DNA from: Anaerosacchariphilus hominis
GTDB lineage: Bacteria; Bacillota; Clostridia; Lachnospirales; Lachnospiraceae
Assembly (NCBI RefSeq): GCF_014290175.1
Contig: NZ_JACOOR010000002.1
Coordinates: 248,001-312,000 of the forward strand
DNA length: 64,000 nt
Direction of reading: 5' to 3'
The translations under genes were made by a program, and so were the position numbers. Numbering within the stretch: the stretch's first letter is position 1; each line of letters starts with the position of its first letter. Shown piece after piece: positions 1 to 8,500 of the stretch. The notes beneath the pieces were generated by a model, which worked only from the letters and a program-made list of their open reading frames with translations, was not told the DNA's origin and did not search any database.

Positions 1-32
1 GGAAAAGTGCTTCGAAAAAGAAAAAAGAATGA
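1..32 (+). CDS. Possible C-terminal tail of an upstream gene (partial)
   Basis: The first 32 bases can be read as a Lys-rich tail (KSASKKKKE) ending in TGA at 30-32, followed by a terminator hairpin at 84-124. In related Clostridia a yajC gene often lies just upstream of this gene set and ends in a charged tail, so this could be its end. Another frame ends at 39 with a similarly Lys/Arg-rich tail, so the frame is not certain. Only a few codons are visible. Confidence 0.25.
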   Translation, partial: KSASKKKKE

Positions 33-83
33 GAGATAGATTCCGTATAGAATCGGATGAACGGCGCATACTACTTTTACAGA

Positions 84-124
84 CAAGTACGCGGATGGCT
101 GGAGGCTGTCTGCGTACTTTTATT
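84..124 (+). terminator. Intrinsic terminator upstream of the DUF1540 gene
   Basis: An imperfect 16-bp stem (85-100 pairing with 104-119, with G-T wobbles) has a very short loop and runs into TTTTATTTTA. It fits an intrinsic terminator for the gene entering from the left edge. It lies close upstream of the next ribosome binding site. Confidence 0.6.
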
Positions 125-152
125 TTAAAGTTTTATAAGGAGGTAAGATGCG

Positions 153-473
153 ATGACGAGACTGGACTGTACGGTGAACAGCTGCCTATATAACAAGGAG
201 CGGTGCTGCTGCAAGGACAATATTGAGGTGGAAGGTCAGGACGCGAGACATTCCAGGGAGACCTGCTGTAAGAGCTTTCGGGAACGGGGCGAGGGACAGG
301 CGCTGAGTGTGGTGGATATTCCGACGCGGAATACGGAGGTGGCCTGCGGAGCCTGTGACTGTACCTTCAATGAGAACTGTAGATGTACGGCGAAGCATAT
401 CGGGATCGCGGGCGGGGCGGCCTGCGAGTGTGGGGAGACGGAATGCGCTACGTTCCGGTGCCGGTGTGAGTAG
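153..473 (+). CDS. DUF1540 domain-containing protein, two Cys-rich repeats
   Basis: This is a small cysteine-rich protein of 106 residues, of unknown function. Two repeats of the DUF1540 type are visible, roughly residues 4-45 and 64-105. Each has a spaced C-x4-C...CCC or C-x2-C-x-C...C-x-C pattern and ends in C-x-S/T-F. The cysteine spacing suggests metal binding, but that is inference. The start follows a strong AAGGAGG site at 139-145. A hairpin at 491-528 ends the unit. The gene sits just before the SCIFF locus, with a divergently placed membrane protein gene between them. The domain is common in Clostridia, often in spore formers; I infer no role beyond that. Confidence 0.8.
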   Translation: MTRLDCTVNSCLYNKERCCCKDNIEVEGQDARHSRETCCKSFRERGEGQALSVVDIPTRNTEVACGACDCTFNENCRCTAKHIGIAGGAACECGETECATFRCRCE

Positions 474-490
474 AATGTAAGTGGTGCTCA

Positions 491-528
491 GCCAGGACAA
501 TTGGGTGCCTGCTCTGGATTGTCCTGGC
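491..528 (+). terminator. Hairpin after the DUF1540 gene
   Basis: A perfect 11-bp inverted repeat (491-501 with 518-528, arm GCCAGGACAAT) follows the DUF1540 stop codon. No T-run follows, so it is a weak terminator or an mRNA 3'-end stabiliser. It also lies downstream of the convergent minus-strand gene ending at 596. Confidence 0.45.
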
Positions 529-595
529 CGGGATTAAGTTCCACGCATGAAAAACGGACGCCGAGCGTGCCATCGGCTGGGGTGAAGCGTTTGTA

Positions 596-970
596 TTAAG
601 ACAGCATGCCGCCCAGGGTGCCTCCGGCGGTGCAGAGCAGCAGGGTGGTGACGAAGTGGGAGCTGGTGCCGGAGAAGCCCTGACCGGCGGCCAGGGAGAT
701 GAGGGTCAGCAGGGTAAAGTACAGGAGGCCGAAGACGGTGCCCCAGAGATACTTGCGGGTTTTCATCATTTTGCCTTCAAGGAAACCACCCAGGAAGCAG
801 GACAGCAGATAGACGGCGGTAATTCCGATGTTCACGGCGGCCTCGGAGAGGCGGAGTCTGTAAAGGAGCAGGGCCAGCAGCAAGAGCGACAGGCCGGTAA
901 GGATGTAGGAGGCCAGGAGGGCCTTCAGCATGGGGAGGGCAGCGCCCCGACAGGGTTTCGTTTTTTCCAT
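596..970 (-). CDS. TIGR04086-type four-helix membrane protein
   Basis: This is a 124-residue integral membrane protein. Four hydrophobic stretches are visible at about residues 14-38, 45-63, 74-95 and 105-122, separated by short basic loops (KMMKTRKY), with a small Gly-rich last helix. Size, helix pattern and position beside the SCIFF/secDF genes match the uncharacterised TIGR04086 family of Clostridia. The ATG at 970 is preceded, on the minus strand, by a good AAGGAGG site. The gene is transcribed away from scfA, so the two share the 971-1158 upstream region. The function is unknown; a membrane role near the secretion genes is only a contextual guess. Confidence 0.75.
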   Translation of the reverse strand: MEKTKPCRGAALPMLKALLASYILTGLSLLLLALLLYRLRLSEAAVNIGITAVYLLSCFLGGFLEGKMMKTRKYLWGTVFGLLYFTLLTLISLAAGQGFSGTSSHFVTTLLLCTAGGTLGGMLS

Positions 971-1063
971 GGTTTGTTCCTCCTTCAGGGGCGGTCCTGG
1001 AATGTCCGCCTTTTCTGATTCAGTATATGAGAAGAAAGTCGGTGAAATTACAGGAAAAAGTAC

Positions 1064-1092
1064 TTTTAAAATCCGTGTGGATATGCTATACT
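1064..1092 (+). promoter_or_regulatory. Putative promoter of the scfA-scfB-secDF unit
   Basis: A clear -10 box TATACT lies at 1087-1092. The best -35 match is only TTTTAA at 1064-1069, with a 17-bp spacer. It lies about 65 bp before the scfA start. The -10 is convincing and the -35 is weak. Confidence 0.4.
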
Positions 1093-1158
1093 ATTCTGTA
1101 ACTACAGGGCATTATATCTATAAGCCCTGGAAGATAGAGAGACAGGAGGGAAACCAAG

Positions 1159-1302
1159 ATGAAGCATATTCAGACACTGAACACACAGATTCTGCAGAAT
1201 ACCGTGAAAAAAGGTGGCTGCGGAGAGTGCCAGACATCCTGCCAGTCAGCATGTAAGACATCCTGCACCGTAGGAAACCAGACATGCGAGCAGCATAAAT
1301 AA
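1159..1302 (+). CDS. scfA: SCIFF: six-cysteine ribosomally synthesised peptide precursor
   Basis: This is a 47-residue peptide with Cys at 21, 24, 28, 32, 36 and 43. The core CGECQTSCQSACKTSC is the hallmark of SCIFF (six cysteines in forty-five residues), a RiPP precursor almost universal in Clostridia. The N-terminal leader (MKHIQTLNTQ) is the part bound by the maturase. The partner radical SAM enzyme forms a Cys-to-Thr thioether (sactionine-type) bridge in characterised homologues. The start is set by AGGAGGG at 1144-1150. The maturase gene scfB begins 79 bp downstream, after a stable hairpin. The peptide's biological role is unknown. It is short enough to be missed by gene callers, and a different frame is open across it. 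Confidence 0.95.
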   Translation: MKHIQTLNTQILQNTVKKGGCGECQTSCQSACKTSCTVGNQTCEQHK

Positions 1303-1324
1303 GGCATTAAAAAAAGCGTTTAGA

Positions 1325-1350
1325 ATACCCCGCCGCTGACGGCGGGGTAT
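1325..1350 (+). terminator. Hairpin between scfA and scfB (partial terminator)
   Basis: A perfect 10-bp GC-rich stem (ATACCCCGCC at 1325-1334 with 1341-1350) has a 6-nt loop. Only two T's follow, so it should not terminate fully. Its place between peptide and maturase suggests it favours excess precursor mRNA over maturase mRNA, by partial termination or by protecting the 3' end. Confidence 0.6.
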
Positions 1351-1381
1351 TTGATCGATCAAAGATATTTAAGGAGAAAAC

Positions 1382-2746
1382 ATGATACATCGTTACTATA
1401 ATAATGGATATTACATTGTCCTGGACGTGAACAGCGGAGCGGTTCATGTGGTGGACGAGCTGGCATATGAGGTCATTGGTCTGGCGGACGAGGCATATCA
1501 GCCGGAGGAGATTGTCACAAAGTTAAAGGACCGCTGGCCCGAGAGCGACATCCGCGAGGTACTGGAAGATGTGGAGGAGCTGAAGAACCAGGGCGTCCTC
1601 TTTACGGAAGATACATATAAGGACAAGATCATTGATTTCAAAAAGCGTTCCACGGTAGTGAAGGCTCTGTGCCTGCACATCGCCCACGACTGTAACCTGG
1701 CCTGCCGCTACTGCTTTGCGGAGGAGGGCGAGTACCATGGCCGCAGAGCGCTGATGAGCTATGAGGTGGGCAAGCAGGCCCTGGACTTCCTGATTGCCAA
1801 CTCCGGCAGCCGCCGGAATCTGGAGGTGGACTTCTTCGGAGGCGAGCCCCTGATGAACTGGCAGGTGGTCAAAGATCTGGTGGCCTATGGCCGGAAGCAG
1901 GAGAAGCTTCACGACAAGAAGTTCCGTTTCACTCTGACCACTAACGGCATCCTGCTGAACGACGAGGTTCAGGAGTTTGTCAATAAAGAGATGAGCAACG
2001 TGGTGTTAAGTATCGACGGCCGGAAGGAAGTCAACGACAAGATGCGTCCTTTCCGGAACGGACACGGAAGCTACGACATCATTGTCCCCAAGTTCCAGAA
2101 GCTGGCAGACAGCCGGAACCAGACCAACTACTATGTGCGCGGCACCTTCACCCGGAACAATCTGGACTTCTGCGAGGACGTACTGCACATGGCAGACCTG
2201 GGTTTCAAGCAGGTATCTGTGGAGCCTGTGGTGGCAGCGCCCGAGGAACCCTACGCCATCCGGGAAGAAGACATCCCCTTTATTTGCGAGCAGTATGACA
2301 AACTGGCAGCGGAGATGGTGAAGCGTCATGGCAAGGAGAACGACTTTAACTTCTTCCACTTTATGATCGACCTGACCGGAGGCCCCTGTGTATACAAGCG
2401 CCTGTCCGGCTGCGGTTCGGGAACCGAATATCTGGCTGTGACCCCCTGGGGAGATCTGTACCCCTGCCATCAGTTCGTGGGAAATGAGAAGTTCCTCATG
2501 GGAAATGTCTGGGACGGCGTGAAGAATGGAGAACTTCGGGACGAGTTCAAGTGCTGCAATGTCTACGCAAAGGAAAAATGCCAGAAGTGCTTCGCCAAGT
2601 TCTACTGCAGCGGCGGCTGCGCGGCCAACTCCTATAACTTCCACGGCAATATCAACGATGCCTATGACATAGGCTGCGAGCTTCAGAGAAAGCGCGTGGA
2701 ATGTGCAATTATGATAAAAGCAGCTACGGCTGAGCAAGGAGAATAA
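1382..2746 (+). CDS. scfB: Radical SAM SCIFF peptide maturase
   Basis: This 454-residue enzyme installs a thioether bridge in the scfA peptide. Residues 1-90 form a PqqD-like peptide-recognition region. The radical SAM cluster motif is C104-x3-C108-x2-C111 in HDCNLACRYCFAEEGEY. A GGEP motif (FFGGEPLMNW) follows at about 157. The C-terminal third is a SPASM domain with many cysteines (CGSGTEYLAVTPWGDLYPC, then a CQKC...CSGGCAAN block) that holds auxiliary [4Fe-4S] clusters. The ATG follows AAGGAGAAA. secDF starts only 4 bp after its stop. The length is normal for the family and all cluster ligands appear present. Confidence 0.95.
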   Translation: MIHRYYNNGYYIVLDVNSGAVHVVDELAYEVIGLADEAYQPEEIVTKLKDRWPESDIREVLEDVEELKNQGVLFTEDTYKDKIIDFKKRSTVVKALCLHIAHDCNLACRYCFAEEGEYHGRRALMSYEVGKQALDFLIANSGSRRNLEVDFFGGEPLMNWQVVKDLVAYGRKQEKLHDKKFRFTLTTNGILLNDEVQEFVNKEMSNVVLSIDGRKEVNDKMRPFRNGHGSYDIIVPKFQKLADSRNQTNYYVRGTFTRNNLDFCEDVLHMADLGFKQVSVEPVVAAPEEPYAIREEDIPFICEQYDKLAAEMVKRHGKENDFNFFHFMIDLTGGPCVYKRLSGCGSGTEYLAVTPWGDLYPCHQFVGNEKFLMGNVWDGVKNGELRDEFKCCNVYAKEKCQKCFAKFYCSGGCAANSYNFHGNINDAYDIGCELQRKRVECAIMIKAATAEQGE

Positions 2747-2750
2747 AACC

Positions 2751-4892
2751 ATGAAAAAAAGTACAGGAATCATCAGCCTGATCCTGACCGTGGCGGTGAC
2801 GGCAGGTCTGCTGGCACTGGCTGCCGTAGGAGTGGGCGAAAACAAGACAGGAGCGGCAAAGAACATTCCGCTGGGTCTCGACCTGGCCGGCGGCGTGAGC
2901 ATCACCTATCAGGCAAAGGGAGGCACCCCCAGCGCCGAGGAGATGAACGACACCATCTACAAGCTGCAGAAGCGTGTGGAGGGCTACAGTACCGAGGCAC
3001 AGGTTTACCCGCAGGGCGACGACCGGATCAACATTGAGATTCCGGGTGTGACCGACGCCAACGCCATTCTGGAAGAGCTTGGAAAGCCCGGTTCTCTTTC
3101 CTTTCAGGATATGTCCGGCAATGAGCTTCTGTCCGGAACGGACATCAAGACCGCAGAGGCAAAGACCTACAAGGACAACCTGAACAACAATGATTATGAG
3201 GTGGCTCTGACTTTGACGGACGAGGGCACCGAGAAGTTTGCGGAGGCTACCGCGGCTAATATCGGTTCCCGCATTGCCATCGTATACGACGGCGAGACCA
3301 TCAGCGCGCCCACCGTACAGACTGCTATCACCAACGGTAATGCAGCCATCACCAATATGGAGTCCTATGAGGCGGCTGAGCAGCTGGCTTCCACCATCCG
3401 GATCGGTTCCCTGAAGGTGGAGCTGGAGGAGATCCAGTCCAAGGTAGTAGGCGCGCAGCTTGGCGCTGACGCCATCCGTACCAGCCTGCTGGCCGGAATC
3501 ATCGGCTTTGCGCTGGTTGTAATTTTTATGATTGTGATGTACCGTCTGCCGGGTGTGGCTGCCGGTATCGCGCTGACCTCTTATGTGGGCATTACCTTAG
3601 GCCTGCTGAACGCATTTGAAATCACTCTGACCCTGCCGGGTATCGCAGGTATTATCCTGGGTATCGGTATGGCCGTGGACGCCAACGTTATTATCTTTGC
3701 CCGTATCCGGGAGGAGATTGGTGCAGGCAAGTCAGTAAAGGGCTCCATTAAGACAGGCTTCCAGAAAGCGCTGTCCGCTATCCTGGACGGCAATATTACT
3801 ACGCTGATTGCGGCGATTATCCTGAGCCTGAAGGGCTCCGGATCGGTCAAGGGCTTTGCCCATACGCTGGCTTTAAGTATCGTGGTTTCCATGTTTACGG
3901 CTCTGGTGATAACCAGACTGGTTATGAACGCGTTTTACGCATTGGGTCTTCAGGACGCAAAGCTTTACGGTATCCAGAAGGAGCGTAAGACCATAAACTT
4001 CCTCAGCAAGAAAAATATCTGCTTTGTGATTTCCGCAGTGCTGATTCTGGGCGGACTGGCAGTGATGGGCGTAAACGGATCCAAGGGTAAGGGCGCGCTG
4101 AATTACAGCCTGGAGTTCCAGGGCGGTACCAGCATTACCATTCCGATGAACGAGGCTCTGTCCATTCAGGAGATCGACGAGACTGTGAAGCCGGTGGTAA
4201 GCGATGTTATCGGAAGCAATGAGATTCAGGCCCAGAAGGTAGACGGCAGCAACGATGTCATCGTGAAGACTAGAGCCCTGGATCTGGAGACCCGCGAGGC
4301 CCTGTGCCAGGAGCTGGTGGAGAAGTTTGGCGTAGATGAGAATCAGATTGCTATTGAGAACATCGGCGCGGCTATCAGCAGCGAGATGCGTTCCGACGCC
4401 ATCACCGCTGTATTGCTGGCAGCTCTGTTCATGCTACTGTATATCTGGTTCCGGTTCAAGGATATCCGGTTCGCGACCAGCGCCGTGGCGGCTCTGCTGC
4501 ACGACGTGCTGGTGGTACTGGCCTTCTACGCAGTGGCAAGACTGTCTGTGGGCAGCAACTTCATTGCCTGCATGCTGACCATCGTAGGTTATTCCATCAA
4601 TGCCACCATCGTCATCTTCGACCGGATCCGTGAGAATCTGGCGACCGCCGGAAGAAAGACCGACCTGCAGGAGCTGGTAAACCGCAGTATTACCCAGACC
4701 CTGTCCCGAAGTGTCAATACCTCTGTGACGACCTTTATCACCGTTGCAGTGCTGTATGTGCTGGGCGTGGCGTCTATCCGTGAGTTTGCCCTGCCCCTGA
4801 TGGTAGGTATCGTCTGCGGCGCGTACTCCTCTGTATGTATTACAGGCGCGCTGTGGTATGTGATGAAGACGAAGCTGGGTAAGAAGAACTAA
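2751..4892 (+). CDS. secDF: Fused protein translocase subunit SecDF
   Basis: This is a 713-residue fusion of SecD (about 1-405) and SecF (about 415-713). It uses proton motive force to pull exported proteins through SecYEG on the outer face. The SecD signature LGLDLAGG is at 41-48 and the corresponding SecF motif LEFQGGTSI follows the second-half first helix. Each half has one N-terminal helix, a periplasmic-type loop and five more membrane helices, including GIGMAVDANVIIFARIREE in SecD and NATIVIFDRIRENL in SecF. Start: ATG with AAGGAG upstream. It ends in a good terminator. In related genomes recJ commonly follows; here a 13.5-kb island intervenes. Confidence 0.95.
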   Translation: MKKSTGIISLILTVAVTAGLLALAAVGVGENKTGAAKNIPLGLDLAGGVSITYQAKGGTPSAEEMNDTIYKLQKRVEGYSTEAQVYPQGDDRINIEIPGVTDANAILEELGKPGSLSFQDMSGNELLSGTDIKTAEAKTYKDNLNNNDYEVALTLTDEGTEKFAEATAANIGSRIAIVYDGETISAPTVQTAITNGNAAITNMESYEAAEQLASTIRIGSLKVELEEIQSKVVGAQLGADAIRTSLLAGIIGFALVVIFMIVMYRLPGVAAGIALTSYVGITLGLLNAFEITLTLPGIAGIILGIGMAVDANVIIFARIREEIGAGKSVKGSIKTGFQKALSAILDGNITTLIAAIILSLKGSGSVKGFAHTLALSIVVSMFTALVITRLVMNAFYALGLQDAKLYGIQKERKTINFLSKKNICFVISAVLILGGLAVMGVNGSKGKGALNYSLEFQGGTSITIPMNEALSIQEIDETVKPVVSDVIGSNEIQAQKVDGSNDVIVKTRALDLETREALCQELVEKFGVDENQIAIENIGAAISSEMRSDAITAVLLAALFMLLYIWFRFKDIRFATSAVAALLHDVLVVLAFYAVARLSVGSNFIACMLTIVGYSINATIVIFDRIRENLATAGRKTDLQELVNRSITQTLSRSVNTSVTTFITVAVLYVLGVASIREFALPLMVGIVCGAYSSVCITGALWYVMKTKLGKKN

Positions 4893-4930
4893 ACCTGAAA
4901 GAAAAACTAAAAAGAATAGTAGAAAATGGA

Positions 4931-4972
4931 AAGCAGTGCAGGATAGAAAATCTTCCGGCACTGCTTTTTTAT
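4931..4972 (+). terminator. Intrinsic terminator of secDF
   Basis: A 9-bp stem, AAGCAGTGC (4931-4939) with GCACTGCTT (4958-4966), has inner pairing and is followed by TTTTTA. It closes the scfA-scfB-secDF transcript. The accessory island begins directly after it. Confidence 0.85.
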
Positions 4973-4988
4973 CAGATTGCACATCTAT
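4973..4988 (+). repeat. Left imperfect direct repeat flanking the accessory island
   Basis: CAGATTGCACATCTAT here matches CAGATTGTGCATATAT at 18480-18495 in 13 of 16 positions. The two copies sit precisely at the left and right limits of the non-core DNA, one after the secDF terminator and one at the recJ start. They may be degenerate attachment or duplication sites. A 10-base piece of the same motif also occurs at 20282-20291, so chance is not excluded. Confidence 0.4.
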
Positions 4989-5167
4989 TTTTGGATATCA
5001 GCTGACCACAGAATCTGATTTAGATACCTGATTTCTTTTTGCGTAATTGTTGGCTCATTGCGCAGCATATCAAGGAGCATTTTCTGATTATCAGTTAAAG
5101 CTTCATTTATCGCTCCATTTAAAGCTTCATACTTGTGAGAAGTCACCAGGATTGGTTTACTTAACAA
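4985..5167 (-). pseudogene. Short reading frame, possible winged-helix gene remnant
   Basis: This 60-codon minus-strand frame would start at TTG. It contains LTDNQKMLLDMLRNEPTI and a following TQKEI, which looks like the start of a winged-helix DNA-binding segment found at the end of some regulators and ATPases. It has no ribosome binding site. Its 5' end overlaps the promoter of the neighbouring rightward operon, and its stop codon lies inside the flanking direct repeat. It is most likely a truncated leftover at the island edge, or not a gene at all. Confidence 0.25.
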
Positions 5168-5184
5168 AGCAAACGTGCTATAAT
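5156..5184 (+). promoter_or_regulatory. Promoter of the type III restriction/helicase operon
   Basis: TTTACT (5156-5161), a 17-bp spacer and a perfect TATAAT (5179-5184) form a good sigma-A-type promoter 58 bp before the regulator gene. The Xre-like product of the first gene is a natural candidate to bind here. Confidence 0.7.
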
Positions 5185-5241
5185 TTTACAATAAGATTTT
5201 ATAGTTGTGAGCGTTGAAACGAATGAAGAAGGCGGTATGAT

Positions 5242-5478
5242 ATGGCAGTTTCCTATAACAGATTATTCAAAATTCTTATTGACCGGAAAATGATGAAAAA
5301 GGAATTATGCAAGTTAGCAGATGTGAGTCCAAGCACCATAAGCAAAATGGGAAGAGACGAGATAGTTTCCCTAGAAGTCATTGCAAAAATTTGTCTCACA
5401 TTGAACTGTACAGTGGATGATATCCTGGAAATTATGCCTGATAGTCCAGGTAATGAGACGGATAAAAAGGCAAGATAG
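5242..5478 (+). CDS. Small Xre/Cro-type helix-turn-helix regulator
   Basis: This 78-residue DNA-binding protein is almost only a helix-turn-helix domain. The recognition segment KKELCKLADVSPSTISKM is followed by the typical LEVIAKICLTLNCTVDDILE tail. It is the first gene of the accessory operon, with 32 bp to the helicase gene, and is preceded by a strong promoter and AAGGCGG. Small Xre-like proteins often act as controllers of restriction operons, delaying nuclease expression or repressing their own promoter. That role is inferred from position and size. The YDPxxx-like short end and charged tail (ETDKKAR) are unremarkable. Confidence 0.85.
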   Translation: MAVSYNRLFKILIDRKMMKKELCKLADVSPSTISKMGRDEIVSLEVIAKICLTLNCTVDDILEIMPDSPGNETDKKAR

Positions 5479-5510
5479 AACTGGAATGAGTGATTGGGTG
5501 AGTAGATGAT

Positions 5511-8500
5511 ATGAAAATTTTAGATAACATTACAAATACTGTCCGCGATGATTTGCGGGTGGAGATAAAAAGAGGAAGTAAGATATCTGTTGCAGCAGCT
5601 TGCTTCTCCATGTATGCATACCAGGAATTAAAGAAACAACTGGAATCTGTAGAAGAGTTTCGGTTTATTTTCACGTCACCAACCTTTGTAAAGGAAAAAG
5701 TAGAGAAGCAGAAGCGAGAATTTTATATTCCCCGTCTTTCCAGAGAAACAAGTCTGTATGGTACAGAATTTGAGATTAAGCTACGCAATGAGATGACCCA
5801 GCGTGCGATTGCCAGGGAATGTGCAGATTGGATCCGAAGAAAGGCCAAATTTAAGTCGAATACGACCGGAGAAAACATGACGGGCTTCATGACCGTCGAT
5901 GCGAAAGATGCGCAGACAGCTTATATGCCAATGTCTGGATTCACCACGGTAGACATTGGATGCGAGCGCGGCAACAACACTTACAACATGGTCAACTGTA
6001 TGGAAGCTCCATTTGCCCAGCAGTATATGCAGTTGTTTGAACAGTTGTGGAATAACCGTGAAAAAATACAGGATGTTACGAATGTGGTGATTGAAAATAT
6101 CAGCACGGTTTACGCAGAGAATCCTCCGGAATTTATCTACTTTATGACCTTGTACCATGTTTTCAGTGAGTTCCTGGACGATATCTCTGAGGATGTGCTG
6201 CCCAATGAAGCAACTGGATTTAAGCAGAGTAAAATCTGGAGTATGCTCTATGATTTTCAGCGGGATGCTGTACTTGCGATTATTAATAAGCTTGAAAACT
6301 ATAACGGCTGCATCCTTGCGGACAGTGTTGGTCTTGGTAAAACTTTTACCGCGCTGGCTGTCGTGAAATATTATGAAAATCGTAATAAATCTGTCCTTGT
6401 TCTTTGTCCAAAGAAGCTGGCCGAAAACTGGAATACCTATAAAGACAATTACGTTAATAACCCTATTGCTGCGGATCGTCTGAATTATGATGTTCTGTTT
6501 CATACCGACCTGTCTCGTAATGGTGGCATGTCCAACGGCCTGGACTTGAGCCGCCTTAACTGGGGAAACTATGATCTCATCGTCATTGATGAGTCGCATA
6601 ATTTCCGCAATGGTATTGGAACACACAGCAACACGCAGGAAAACCGCTATCAAAAGCTGATGGAAAAGGTCATCCGTGCCGGTGTAAAGACGAAAGTTTT
6701 GATGCTCTCCGCAACGCCGGTCAACAATCGTTTTGTGGACTTGAAGAATCAGCTTGCCATAGCCTATGAGGGTAATTCTGAGAATCTGGATGAGCGTCTG
6801 AATACAACAAAGAGTCTTGAAGATATTTTCAAACAGGCACAGAAAGCTTTCAACGCGTGGAGTAAGCTGGAGCAGGAACAGCGTACAACGGACGCACTGC
6901 TGCGTACATTGGATTTTGATTTCTTTGAGCTCCTGGACAGTGTGACCATTGCCCGTTCGCGCAAGCATATTGAAAAATATTATGACACGAAAGAGATTGG
7001 AAAGTTCCCGGAGAGATTAAAACCAATCTCACTCCGTCCGAATCTTACAGATTTGGGAAATGCTATTAACTATAATGAGATCTATGAGCAGCTGATGCAG
7101 CTGTCGCTGTGCGTATATACGCCTTCGAACTATATCTTCCCAAGTAAGCTGCAAAAGTATAAAGACTTCACCCATAATAAGGGCGAGAATTTGACTCAGA
7201 CCGGACGTGAACGTGGTATTCAGCGTCTTATGAGCATCAATCTTTTGAAACGACTGGAAAGCTCTGTCAACTCCTTTCAGCTGACTTTGACGCGCATCAA
7301 GGAACTGATAGGTGGAACGATCGAGGCTATCAATTGCTTTGAAAAATACGGTTCTGCTGACATTTCCATGTATGAAGCAGGCAGGGATGATTGGGATATC
7401 GATGACGAAAATACAGAGTTCTTTACAGTTGGTAAAAAGGTTAAAATCGAGCTTGCGGATATGGACTGGAAGAGCTGGCGCAAGGAATTACAGCAGGATG
7501 CAGAGGTATTGGAACTGCTGACTTTGATGGTAGCTGATATTACGCCGGAGCATGACACGAAGCTGCAAGAGCTTCTGCGCCTGTTGGATGAAAAGATTGC
7601 GCATCCCATCAACCTGAATAATAAAAAAGTGCTCATATTCTCTGCATTCTCAGATACGGCAGAGTATCTATATGACCATGTGAGTATGTACATGAAAGAT
7701 AAATACGGACTCAACACGGCAGTTATTACCGGAACCATCGATGGGCGGACAACGATTAAGGATTTTCCGGCAACCCTGAACAATGTGTTGACCTGCTTCT
7801 CACCTGTTTCTAAAGACCGTGATGTGCTGATGCCGAACAGCAGAAATGAGATTGACATTCTGATTGCCACAGACTGTATCTCTGAAGGTCAAAACTTGCA
7901 GGATTGCGATTATCTCGTCAACTACGATATCCACTGGAATCCGGTTCGCATCATTCAGCGCTTCGGACGTATCGACCGTATTGGAAGCAGGAATAAGGTA
8001 ATTCAGCTTGTGAATTTCTGGCCGGATCTTACGTTGGACGACTATATCAATCTAAAGTCTCGCGTAGAGACCCGTATGAAGATTACAGTTATGACTTCTA
8101 CTGGTGACGATGATCTAATCAATCCAGAGGAGCAAGGAGACCTGGAATACCGTAAAGCACAGCTTAAGCGTCTCCAGGAAGAAGTCGTAGACATTGAGGA
8201 TATGTCCGACGGTATCTCTATCATGGATTTGGGCTTGAATGAATTCCGGCTCGACTTGTTGGACTATATGAAGCACAACGGCGATATGGATAAGAAACCG
8301 CGCGGACTTCATGCGGTTGTTCCCGCCACGGAGGAGTTGCCGGAGGGTGTAATCTTTGTTCTGAAAAACATCAACAATAGCGTCAATGTGGACAACCGTA
8401 ATCGAATCCATCCGTTTTATATGGTGTATATCGCCGCAGATGGAGAGATCATTTGCGACTATCTGAATCCGAAAAAGCTGTTGGATGATGTCCGCCTGCT

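Noticed and set aside
930..1256. 108-codon plus-strand frame covering the scfA region
   Set aside because: It overlaps the TIGR04086 gene start and the scfA promoter in the wrong frame; the SCIFF peptide frame is the real gene.
5781..6968. 395-codon minus-strand frame opposite the SNF2 helicase
   Set aside because: It resembles no protein and lies fully inside a gene with all helicase motifs intact.
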